Shown here in pieces: positions 29,198 to 37,030 of a DNA stretch of 64,000 nt. Numbering within the stretch: the first letter of the stretch is position 1; each line of letters opens with the position of its first letter. Made by a program: the position numbers and the translations under genes. A model generated the notes under the pieces. It was not told the DNA's origin. It saw only the letters and a list, made by a program, of their open reading frames with translations, and did not search any database. This stretch comes from Desulfobulbaceae bacterium. GTDB taxonomy: Bacteria > Desulfobacterota > Desulfobulbia > Desulfobulbales > Desulfobulbaceae. Where the stretch lies: contig JAMJFO010000004.1 of the NCBI GenBank assembly GCA_023544645.1, forward strand, positions 1 to 64,000, written 5' to 3'.

Positions 29198-31141
29198 TCA
29201 ATCATCTTCAACTTCCACCTGTACCAGACCGCGCACCGAGTTGCCGATATATACCGCCCCGGCCCGCCGGAGATCCTCCCTGGTCAGGATGCATTCTGCC
29301 GCCATGCCCAGGTCAAGGAGATGCCGCCTGAAGGTTCCGGGCAGCAGGCCGCACCGGACCGGCGGGGTCAGCAGACGGTCCTCTCCGGCAATGAAAATAT
29401 TGGAGATGCTGCCCTCGGCCACCTCGCCCTTCCTGTTGATGAACAGGACTTCATGGTATCTTTTTTCAAGCGCGCTTTGCCGCTCGTCGTCATACAACGT
29501 CCGCTGCGTGGTCTTGTGGTAAAGATGCACATTGTCAGGATCGGTCGGCGTGGCCGAAATAACGACTTTCGGCAATGGACCGGCGACAGCGGCTGGCTTG
29601 AGCGAGGGGCGGACATCATAATCCAGTTCCGCGGCAGTGATGCGGACGCTGCCGTCGCGATGCAGGAGCAGCCGGACTCTTGTCGGCCCGGAAAACAGAC
29701 TCTCCTGCCCGTGCAGCCGGCCGACCACCCTTTCCCGGTCAAAAGCAAAAAGAAAATATGTTGCGGAATCGGCCAGCCTTTCCAGGTGCTCGCTGAGCAG
29801 CCAGTAGCCTGATTCCGGCCGCCAGAGCAGGGTCTCGATCAATTGAAAATCCGCCTGCGGGCGGGTAAGGAATCCGGCCTTGAGCAGGCTTTCCTGCCAT
29901 TCCGCCTCGGGGTCTGAATCAAATACAATGCCTGAGCCGATACCCATTTCGCCCCGGCTCCCCTCCATCACCACTGTACGTATCGGCACATTGAATACCG
30001 ATCCTCTCGGGCCGCTGTACCCGATGGCGCCGCAATAGATCCCCCGCGGCTCTTTTTCCAGCTCGTGGATGATCTCCATGGTCCTGATCTTGGGCGCTCC
30101 GGTCACCGAACCGCAGGGAAACAGCGCCGGAATTATATCCCGGAGCCCGGGCATCGGGCCGCCGGTCGGGATGCCGTCAATGGTTGAAGTCAGCTGCAGC
30201 AGAGTATCGTATACCTCGACGTCAAACAGGCTGCGCGGCTGCACCCTGCCGCCCCCGGTCACGTGCAGAAGACGGCCGAGATCGTTGCGCAGCAGATCGA
30301 CGATCATCACATTTTCGCTCCGATTCTTCAGGTCATCCCGCAGGGACCGGCGCTGGCGCACATCCTCGTCCAGGGTCCGGCCCCGTTTCATGGTCCCCTT
30401 CATCGGCCGAACCGTAATATGATTGATGTCGCTGCGAAAAAATAACTCCGGAGAAAAACTCATGATATCCCGTCCGCCCCGGCGTATCCATGCGCCGTAC
30501 GAAACAGCCTGGTTGCGGCGCAGGGACCCATACAGAGAGGACAGCGCTCCCTTGAAACCGAACTGCAGTTTCATGGTATAATTCACCTGGTAGGTGTCTC
30601 CTGCAACGATGTATTCCTTGATCCAGTCAACGGCCCGCAGATACTCGACCTTGTCGATGCTGGTCCGCAGGCTGTCGATGACAAAAGATTCTTCGGCCCT
30701 GGTTTTCGCAGTGGCGATCACTTTTTCCAGGCCGCTCCAGTCTCCTGACCGGTGATCAATGACAATGGGGTCGGCAAAAACACCAAGTACCGCGTAGGGA
30801 GAATCAATCCCGGAAAACAGGGGCATGAGCGACGGTTCCAGCTGGTAGCCGAATTCATAGGCAAACCAGCCGGCCAGATAATACCCCCGACTCCGCAGGT
30901 CGTCGGCCTCGGCCAGAAATGCTCCGGCCTGCCCCGGCTCCGTGCAGATGATCCACTGAACCGGACCGGTGAACAGGAGGGAACGGTGCTCTTCTCCGCT
31001 GGGTCTGGCGCAGTCAAGGAAGACAAATTCGTCCTGATCCCCAAGCCAGGCATGGAGTTTTGCTGTCAAGATTTCCGGAAGCGGTTTCATAAATCTGGCA
31101 TCATTTTTCGCTTTTCCACTCATCAGAAAAACATTTTGCAT
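29198..31141 (-). CDS. fused aminodeoxychorismate synthase component I / aminodeoxychorismate lyase
   Basis: Bifunctional p-aminobenzoate (folate) enzyme of 647 aa. Residues about 20-385 are the PabB-type chorismate-binding half, with YQVNYTMKL, RPMKGTMKRG and GSVTGAPKIRTMEII. Residues about 390-640 are a PabC-type PLP lyase, with VLFINRKGEVAEGSISNIF and LPGTFRRHLLDLG. Start options are 31141, 31123 and 31090; none has a strong ribosome-binding site, and the ATG at 31090 lies closest to the conserved region. PabB-PabC fusions occur in several bacterial groups. PabA is not in the window. Confidence 0.92.
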   Translation of the reverse strand: MQNVFLMSGKAKNDARFMKPLPEILTAKLHAWLGDQDEFVFLDCARPSGEEHRSLLFTGPVQWIICTEPGQAGAFLAEADDLRSRGYYLAGWFAYEFGYQLEPSLMPLFSGIDSPYAVLGVFADPIVIDHRSGDWSGLEKVIATAKTRAEESFVIDSLRTSIDKVEYLRAVDWIKEYIVAGDTYQVNYTMKLQFGFKGALSSLYGSLRRNQAVSYGAWIRRGGRDIMSFSPELFFRSDINHITVRPMKGTMKRGRTLDEDVRQRRSLRDDLKNRSENVMIVDLLRNDLGRLLHVTGGGRVQPRSLFDVEVYDTLLQLTSTIDGIPTGGPMPGLRDIIPALFPCGSVTGAPKIRTMEIIHELEKEPRGIYCGAIGYSGPRGSVFNVPIRTVVMEGSRGEMGIGSGIVFDSDPEAEWQESLLKAGFLTRPQADFQLIETLLWRPESGYWLLSEHLERLADSATYFLFAFDRERVVGRLHGQESLFSGPTRVRLLLHRDGSVRITAAELDYDVRPSLKPAAVAGPLPKVVISATPTDPDNVHLYHKTTQRTLYDDERQSALEKRYHEVLFINRKGEVAEGSISNIFIAGEDRLLTPPVRCGLLPGTFRRHLLDLGMAAECILTREDLRRAGAVYIGNSVRGLVQVEVEDD

Positions 31142-31179
31142 GAAAAAAGTTTGGGCAAATGTACCATTATTGCCGGAAA

Positions 31180-31200
31180 ATACGAAAATTCTTTTCGTAT
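31180..31200. promoter_or_regulatory. perfect palindrome, candidate operator
   Basis: ATACGAAAA and TTTTCGTAT are exact inverted arms around TTC. It lies 39 bases upstream of the furthest pabBC start and about 200 bases before the divergent CBS/ACT gene. The rest of this gap, about 260 bases, is AT-rich and shows no gene. Confidence 0.45.
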
Positions 31201-31399
31201 CACCACATTTTCTCGGTTTATTCTTGCGGGAAAATCACTGATATTTTATATTATGAGATTACTGTATTTTTTCGAATGTCTTTCGACGTTCATTCTACTG
31301 CCTGTTTTATTTTTATACAATCTGCGTAGCCGCAGCGGCAATTCATCCGCTCGCCAGCGCTATTGAAAACCGGGGAAATAATCCAATCAGGAGGTTTGT

Positions 31400-32086
31400 A
31401 TGCTGATCAGAGACTGGATGGCCACGGCCATATTGACGGTGGACGCCAACACATCTGTCATGCGTGCCACCCGCACCATGAAGGAAAACAACATCCGCCG
31501 CCTGCCCGTGCTTTCACACGGCAAACTGATCGGTGTCGTCACTGACCGCGATCTCAAGGAAGCCTCGCCGTCGTCCACATCCGAGATCGACATCCATGAA
31601 ATGTACTACCTGCTCTCGGAGATGAAAATCAAGGACGTGATGACCGACAAATGCATCAGCCTCAAGCAGGACGACACCCTGGAGAAAGCCGCGCTGGTGA
31701 TGCTCAAGGAGAGAATTTCCGGGATCATGATTCTGGACGACGATGAAAACCTCGTCGGCCTTTTGAGCGAGACTGATATCCTGCGGGGCTTTATTGCGGC
31801 CACCGGCATCCAGGACGGCTCCTACCAGTATGTTATCGAAATGCCTGACAAACCGGGATCGACCACCAAGGTGATCGACATCCTTCGCAAAAAAGACGTG
31901 CGGGTGCTTTCCATCCTCACCTCATTCAACGAAACGTCCCGCGGGTTTAAAACCGTTGCAATCCGGATCTATGCTGACGAAGCAACCGCCAGGGAACTTG
32001 GCGACGAGATCAATGGGCTGGAAAACTACACTATAATTTTCCAGGGCAAGGATGAGCTGCACAACCTGCCCTCAAAAAGAAGGTAA
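31400..32086 (+). CDS. CBS-pair protein with ACT-like domain (AcuB-like)
   Basis: 228-aa cytoplasmic ligand sensor. Two CBS motifs (about 1-60 with RRLPVLSHGKLIGVVTDRDL, and 75-130 with GIMILDDDENLVGLLSETD) are followed by an ACT-like segment (about 140-205, EMPDKPGSTTKVIDILRKKD). The layout matches Bacillus AcuB and many Desulfobacterota proteins that bind adenylates, but no enzyme activity is implied. The ribosome-binding site CAGGAGG is excellent. It lies directly before the pyruvate:ferredoxin oxidoreductase gene with a gap of about 70 bases, so a regulatory link to pyruvate or acetyl-CoA metabolism is possible. Confidence 0.87.
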   Translation: MLIRDWMATAILTVDANTSVMRATRTMKENNIRRLPVLSHGKLIGVVTDRDLKEASPSSTSEIDIHEMYYLLSEMKIKDVMTDKCISLKQDDTLEKAALVMLKERISGIMILDDDENLVGLLSETDILRGFIAATGIQDGSYQYVIEMPDKPGSTTKVIDILRKKDVRVLSILTSFNETSRGFKTVAIRIYADEATARELGDEINGLENYTIIFQGKDELHNLPSKRR

Positions 32087-32158
32087 TAACTCTATCAATC
32101 ATATTCCCGGCCCATGGCCGACAAACAGTTAATTCTAGCGAGTAAAGGAGTTTATCAA

Positions 32159-35100
32159 ATGTCTCGAAAAATGGTCACCATCGACGGAAATCAGGCGTGC
32201 ACACACGTCGCCTACGCAACGAGCGAGGTCATTACCATCTATCCCATTACGCCATCATCACCCATGGCGGCGGAGGCGGATGCCAAGGCCAACGCCAAGC
32301 AGAAAAACATCTGGGGCTCCGTGCCGGTAATTTCCCAGATGCAATCGGAAGGAGGCGTTGCCGGGTCCCTGCACGGATCCCTGGCAACCGGCGCTCTGTG
32401 CACCACCTTTACCGCTTCCCAGGGATTGTTCCTGATGATCCCCAACATGTACAAGATCGCCGGCGAGCTTACTCCTACCGTTTTCCATATCACCGCCCGC
32501 TCCATAGCCTGCCAGGGACTTTCCATTTTTGGTGACCATGGCGACGTCATGGCCGCCCGCCAGACCGGATGGGGCATGCTCTGCTCCCAGAACGTGCAGG
32601 AGGCCCAGGATTTTGCCCTGATATCCACCCAGGCATCACTGAAGTCACGTATTCCGTTCATGCATTTTTTTGACGGCTTCCGCACATCCCATGAAATCCA
32701 GAAAATGGAGCAGCTGACCGACGAGGATATGCAGGCCATGATCGACGAGGATCTGGTAATTGCGCACCGCCAACGCGGTCTGACCCCGGACCGTCCGTCC
32801 ATGTCCGGCACCGCGCAGAATCCGGACGTCTATTTCACCGGCCGCGAAACCGTCAACAAGTATTACAACGCTGTTCCGGGAATCATCCAGGAGACCATGG
32901 ACAAATTTGCGGCCCTGACCGGGCGGCGGTACAATCTGTTCGATTACCACGGTTCTCCCGACGCCACCGATGTCATCGTTATCATGGGATCCGGCTCCGA
33001 AACCGTGTCCGCCACCGTGGACTATCTTGCCGCCCAGGGCGAGAAAATCGGCGTGGTCATTGTCCGGCTCTACAGGCCGTTTGACGCCAAGGCCATGGTC
33101 AACGCCCTGCCCAAGACCGTTGAGCGCATCACCGTGCTCGACCGCACCAAGGAGCCGGGCGCCATCGGCGAACCGCTATACCTTGATGTCCGGGCCGCTG
33201 TCGGTGAAGCTGTGGAAGCCAACCCCTCCGTATTCCCGCCCCAGATCCTTTCCGGGCGCTACGGCCTCGGTTCCGCCGAATTCAGCCCGGCCATGGTCAA
33301 GGCCGTGTTCGATAACATGGCCCACATGGCCCCGAAAAACCATTTCTGTGTCGGTCCCAACGACGATGTGACCTTCTCCAGCCTGGACTACGACAAATCC
33401 TTCAACATCGAGGGCGAGGATGTCTATCGCGCCATGTTCTACGGTCTCGGCTCCGACGGAACCGTCGGCGCCAACAAGAACACCATCAAGATCATCGGCA
33501 CTGAGACTGACAACAGCGCTCAGGGCTACTTTGTCTATGACTCCAAGAAGTCCGGCTCCATGACCGTATCCCATCTCCGCTTCGGCGAAAATCAGGTCGT
33601 GGCTCCCTATCTCATCAACAAAGCCAGTTTCGTCGCCTGCCACAACCCAACCTTCCTGGACCAGTACGACATGCTGGCCAACCTGGAAGAAGGCGGCACC
33701 TTCCTGCTGACCACCCCGCACAGCAAGACCAAGGTATGGAACAGCCTGCCGGGCAAGGTGCAGCAGCAGCTCATCGACAAAAAGGCAAAATTCTACATCA
33801 TCGATGCCATCAAGGTTGCCCAGGCTCTCGGTCTCGGCGCCCGCATCAACATGATCATGCAGACCGCCTTCTTCCTGATCTCCGGCATCCTCAAGAAAAA
33901 CGAAGCCATCAAGGCCATCAAGGACGCCATCAAGAAGACCTACGGCAAAAAAGGCGAAAAAGTCGTCAAAATGAACTACGAAGCCGTTGATGCCGCCATC
34001 AACAACATCGTCGAAGTCAAGGTGCCGAAAAAGGTCACCGGCCACGAACTGCCCCCCACCGTCCCCGAGGAAGCTCCTGACTTTGTCAAGGAAGTCACCG
34101 CCCGGATGATCGAAGGCAAGGGCGAGGAAATCAAGGTTTCCCAGATGCCTGCGGACGGCCGCTGGCCCACCGCCACCACCCAGTGGGAAAAACGCAACAT
34201 CGCGGTCAATGTTCCGGAATGGGACGAGGAGACATGTATCCAGTGCGGCCAATGCTCCCTGGTCTGCCCCCACGGCTGCATCAGGATGAAAATGTCCAAA
34301 ACCGCCGACCTGAAGAATGCGCCCAAGTCTTTCAAAACCGCCAATGCTGTCGGCAAGCAGTTCAAGGGGATGAAGTGCACGGTTCAGGTCTCCACCCAGG
34401 ACTGTGTCGGCTGCACCCTGTGCTTCCAGGTCTGCCCGGCCCGTAAAAAAGGCAAGGACGGCAAGATGACCGATGCCAAGGCGCTGAAAATGATAGTCAA
34501 CAACGAGGCCCTGCGCAAACGTGAAGATGCCAACTGGAAGTTCTTCATGAATCTGCCGGAAATAGACAACAGCATGATCAATCCGGCCACCATCAAAGGC
34601 AGCCAGCTGCTTCGGCCGCTCTTTGAGTTCTCGGGCGCTTGCGGCGGCTGCGGTGAAACCCCGTACATCAAGCTCGCCACCCAGCTGTTTGGCGACCGGA
34701 TGCTCATCGCCAATGCCACCGGCTGTTCGTCAATCTACGGCGGCAACCTGCCGACCACCCCGTACAGCAAGCGGGCAGATGGACGAGGGCCGGCCTGGTC
34801 CAACTCGCTGTTTGAGGACAACGCCGAATACGGGATGGGCATGCGTCAGACCGTCAACAAAATGGCCTCTCAGGCTGCCGAGCTTCTCGAGGCAGCGGTT
34901 GCCGAAAAACTGATCACCAAAAAAATGGCCGGCGAGCTGCTCAAGGCCAGCCAGAAGACCCAGGACGAGATCGAGGCGCAGCGCGGACGCGTTGCCGAGC
35001 TCAAGGAAAAACTGGAGGGCAGCGCAAATGTTATTGCCAGACGGCTTTACCATGTTGCCGACTACCTGGTGAAAAAATCGGTCTGGATCATCGGCGGCGA

Positions 35101-35725
35101 CGGCTGGGCCTATGATATAGGCTACGGCGGCCTGGACCATGTCCTGGCTTCGGGTGAGAACGTCAACGTTCTGGTTCTCGATACCGAGGTGTACTCCAAC
35201 ACCGGCGGCCAGATGTCCAAATCCACCCCGCGCGCCGCCACAGCCCAGTTTGCCGCCGGCGGCAAGAAAATGCCCAAGAAGGACATGGGCATGATCTTTT
35301 CCACCTACGGCAACGTGTATGTTGCCCGCGTTGCCCTCGGCGCCAACCCGGGGCAGGTGGTCAAGGCGTTCAACGAGGCGGAAGCCTATGATGGACCATC
35401 GATTATCATTGCCTACTCCCACTGCATCAACCACGGCATCAACATGGCAATGGGGCTCGAGCAGCAGAAAAAGGCGGTTGCCTGCGGACATTGGCCGCTG
35501 TATCGCTACAATCCGCAGCTCGAGGATGAGGGCAAAAACCCGCTGCACATTGATTCCAAAGAGCCGTCCATGACGTTTGCCGATTACGCGCTGGGCGAAA
35601 ACCGCTACCGGATGCTGAAAATGACCAATCCGGATATGGCTGACAAGCTGATGGAAATGTCCCAGAAGGATGTTGACAAGGCATGGAGATTTCTCAAGGG
35701 CCGCTTCCAGGCGCTGGAGGGATAA
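32159..35725 (+). CDS. nifJ: pyruvate:ferredoxin (flavodoxin) oxidoreductase, single chain
   Basis: Oxidises pyruvate with CoA to acetyl-CoA and CO2, reducing ferredoxin, or runs backwards for carbon fixation. The 1188 aa contain all domains in one chain. The pyrimidine-binding N-terminus has ITIYPITPSSPMAAEADAKA. The 8Fe-8S ferredoxin domain (about 690-760) has CIQCGQCSLVCPHGC and CVGCTLCFQVCP. The TPP domain has GACGGCGETPYIKL, GGDGWAYDIGYGGLDHVLA and NTGGQMSKSTP. The frame is open from 32114, but the ATG at 32159 has AAAGGAG at the right distance and begins at the family-typical SRKMVTIDGN. A terminator follows. Confidence 0.97.
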   Translation: MSRKMVTIDGNQACTHVAYATSEVITIYPITPSSPMAAEADAKANAKQKNIWGSVPVISQMQSEGGVAGSLHGSLATGALCTTFTASQGLFLMIPNMYKIAGELTPTVFHITARSIACQGLSIFGDHGDVMAARQTGWGMLCSQNVQEAQDFALISTQASLKSRIPFMHFFDGFRTSHEIQKMEQLTDEDMQAMIDEDLVIAHRQRGLTPDRPSMSGTAQNPDVYFTGRETVNKYYNAVPGIIQETMDKFAALTGRRYNLFDYHGSPDATDVIVIMGSGSETVSATVDYLAAQGEKIGVVIVRLYRPFDAKAMVNALPKTVERITVLDRTKEPGAIGEPLYLDVRAAVGEAVEANPSVFPPQILSGRYGLGSAEFSPAMVKAVFDNMAHMAPKNHFCVGPNDDVTFSSLDYDKSFNIEGEDVYRAMFYGLGSDGTVGANKNTIKIIGTETDNSAQGYFVYDSKKSGSMTVSHLRFGENQVVAPYLINKASFVACHNPTFLDQYDMLANLEEGGTFLLTTPHSKTKVWNSLPGKVQQQLIDKKAKFYIIDAIKVAQALGLGARINMIMQTAFFLISGILKKNEAIKAIKDAIKKTYGKKGEKVVKMNYEAVDAAINNIVEVKVPKKVTGHELPPTVPEEAPDFVKEVTARMIEGKGEEIKVSQMPADGRWPTATTQWEKRNIAVNVPEWDEETCIQCGQCSLVCPHGCIRMKMSKTADLKNAPKSFKTANAVGKQFKGMKCTVQVSTQDCVGCTLCFQVCPARKKGKDGKMTDAKALKMIVNNEALRKREDANWKFFMNLPEIDNSMINPATIKGSQLLRPLFEFSGACGGCGETPYIKLATQLFGDRMLIANATGCSSIYGGNLPTTPYSKRADGRGPAWSNSLFEDNAEYGMGMRQTVNKMASQAAELLEAAVAEKLITKKMAGELLKASQKTQDEIEAQRGRVAELKEKLEGSANVIARRLYHVADYLVKKSVWIIGGDGWAYDIGYGGLDHVLASGENVNVLVLDTEVYSNTGGQMSKSTPRAATAQFAAGGKKMPKKDMGMIFSTYGNVYVARVALGANPGQVVKAFNEAEAYDGPSIIIAYSHCINHGINMAMGLEQQKKAVACGHWPLYRYNPQLEDEGKNPLHIDSKEPSMTFADYALGENRYRMLKMTNPDMADKLMEMSQKDVDKAWRFLKGRFQALEG

Positions 35726-35764
35726 TCACCGGCTTTTTAAACAGTACCCTTAATCATCAACGCA

Positions 35765-35800
35765 AAAGGTTTCCGCGGCTATCCGCGGAAACCTTTTTTT
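35765..35800 (+). terminator. rho-independent terminator after the pyruvate:ferredoxin oxidoreductase gene
   Basis: AAAGGTTTCCGCGG pairs with CCGCGGAAACCTTT across a 4-base loop, followed by a T run. Nothing else is visible in the stretch up to 35943. Confidence 0.93.
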
Positions 35801-35942
35801 ATGTGCTGCATTCCGCACATCACCGCTCTTCAGCTGCCGCATGTGCAATTTTTAACCAGCAGGTTTCTCAAACGTCTAAAAATTAATCAGCGAAATGGAT
35901 GACAGCGTGCACCACGTCCTGCTGTGTTTCACTGGTAAGCTC

Positions 35943-35984
35943 AAAAAAAAGCAGCCAGCCCGGAATATACCGGACTGGCTGCTT
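35943..35984 (-). terminator. rho-independent terminator after the SHOCT gene
   Basis: AAGCAGCCAG(C)CCGG pairs with CCGG(A)CTGGCTGCTT, with TTTTTTTTGA following on the minus strand. Confidence 0.88.
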
Positions 35985-36009
35985 AAGGATTGATATGAAT
36001 AGAACCGGC

Positions 36010-36246
36010 TCAGCCGGTAAGAATTTCTTTCATCCGGCGGTACTCTTCTTCCGATATTTCACCATGGGCAAGTTTGCGTTTAATAATTTCCAGGGAATCA
36101 TCCGCGTCACGTTTTGAGTTATCTTTTGCCATCAGAGCCCGCACCGCCAGTACAACAATGTAGACAATTACCGCCAGGACCGCGATATTGAACAGCATCC
36201 CGACAAAGCCATAATGAAAGGGAAGACCCCAGTTACAGTTCCACAT
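36010..36246 (-). CDS. small membrane protein with SHOCT domain
   Basis: 78 aa. One long hydrophobic segment (about 14-38) is followed by a SHOCT motif at the C-terminus (IIKRKLAHGEISEEEYRRMK), a short domain found at the ends of many bacterial proteins and thought to support oligomer formation. It lies after the ZraP-like gene on the same strand, with a stable hairpin between them, and is probably read from the same sigma-54 promoter. A role in envelope or metal stress is inferred from context only. Confidence 0.8.
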   Translation of the reverse strand: MWNCNWGLPFHYGFVGMLFNIAVLAVIVYIVVLAVRALMAKDNSKRDADDSLEIIKRKLAHGEISEEEYRRMKEILTG

Positions 36247-36276
36247 ACTTTTTATCCAGTGTAAATATGAACGAAG

Positions 36277-36311
36277 CAGGCATTCCGGGATTAAAATCTC
36301 CGGAATGCCTG
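36277..36311 (-). other. intergenic hairpin between the ZraP-like and SHOCT genes
   Basis: CAGGCATTCCGG is exactly complementary to CCGGAATGCCTG around an 11-base AT-rich loop. No T run follows on the minus strand, so it may stabilise or partly stop the ZraP message rather than end it. Confidence 0.6.
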
Positions 36312-36341
36312 TTATACCTTTTACTTATTACCGTGTTAAGA

Positions 36342-36794
36342 TCACCGGCCAGGACCGGCTCCGGGGCAGCCGGGGGTCCCGCAGGAACCGTAGCCCCCCA
36401 CACCGGGATTACCGAAGGCATTAGGTGCGCCGGCGCAGCTGCCGCAACCACCTCGACCGGCAACGCGCCCGCCGCATCGGCCATACTGTTCGGTGCCGGG
36501 AGCACCTATATCACTGGCGCGGGCTATCTCTGCCAACTTTTCCTGGTTGCCTGCAATACTGGCAGTGAGCTCCCTCACTCTTTTGGCGTCGGGGTTTTCT
36601 CCGGCCATCAAGGCATTCAGTTCGGCACGATCCAAGGCAATTTCTTTGCGGATATCCGCAGTTTCGTCAAGAAATTTGGTAAAGACCGGATCATTTCCAG
36701 GGTCTGCGCTCCAGCCACGGGCATAAACATGTACCGCTACCAGGGACATGCTGACGGCCAGGACCAACGTCAGAACAACAACAATTTTTTTCAT
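36342..36794 (-). CDS. ZraP-like periplasmic metal-binding protein with Cys/Gly-rich tail
   Basis: 150 aa. A signal peptide (MKKIVVVLTLVLAVSMSLVA, cleavage after about residue 25) is followed by a helical region (PVFTKFLDETADIRKEIALD onward) like ZraP/CpxP-family heavy-metal resistance proteins. The tail of about 45 residues is rich in Gly and holds five Cys (GRCGG, GGCGSC, GSCGTPGC), instead of the His-rich ends of classic ZraP. The frame is open to 36875, but the ATG at 36794 has GGAGG upstream and starts the signal peptide. It is divergent from a ZraS/ZraR-type system and has a sigma-54 promoter, as in the enterobacterial zraP-zraSR arrangement. Confidence 0.85.
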   Translation of the reverse strand: MKKIVVVLTLVLAVSMSLVAVHVYARGWSADPGNDPVFTKFLDETADIRKEIALDRAELNALMAGENPDAKRVRELTASIAGNQEKLAEIARASDIGAPGTEQYGRCGGRVAGRGGCGSCAGAPNAFGNPGVGGYGSCGTPGCPGAGPGR

Positions 36795-36842
36795 CGGTGC
36801 AACCTCCATTAAGGTATAAGATTGTAAGTTACCCATCTTTCT

Positions 36843-36857
36843 ACAAGTAATGTGCCA
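36843..36857 (-). promoter_or_regulatory. sigma-54 promoter of the ZraP-like gene
   Basis: The minus strand reads TGGCAC-ATTAC-TTGT. GG and the -12 element are separated by exactly ten bases; the -12 has GT in place of GC. It lies about 50 bases before the start codon. Confidence 0.65.
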
Positions 36858-36938
36858 GAAAATAGCAATTATCATAATATATTGAAAATATTAGACTTGT
36901 TTTAAATTGTACATGATTTTACCATGCCCGCCTCTTGT

Positions 36939-36954
36939 CGGCACAGTTTTTGCT
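36939..36954 (+). promoter_or_regulatory. sigma-54 promoter of the two-component operon
   Basis: CGGCAC-AGTTT-TTGCT matches the -24/-12 consensus except for the first base, with the required ten bases between GG and GC. The sensor kinase starts at 37031. Between the two promoters lie TAATAT-N7-ATATTA (36875-36893) and ATTAGAC, which recurs at 36890, 36963 and 36995; these are possible activator sites, in AT-rich sequence. Confidence 0.75.
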
Positions 36955-37030
36955 GATTACAAATTAGACACAAGGCCAAACAAAATGTATAATTATTAGA
37001 CACCCTTTTGCGACAAAAACAGGTTTCCCC

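Noticed and set aside
30752-31366. Plus-strand frame across the start of pabBC
   Set aside because: It covers the conserved chorismate-binding half on the other strand and has no ribosome-binding site or recognisable domain.
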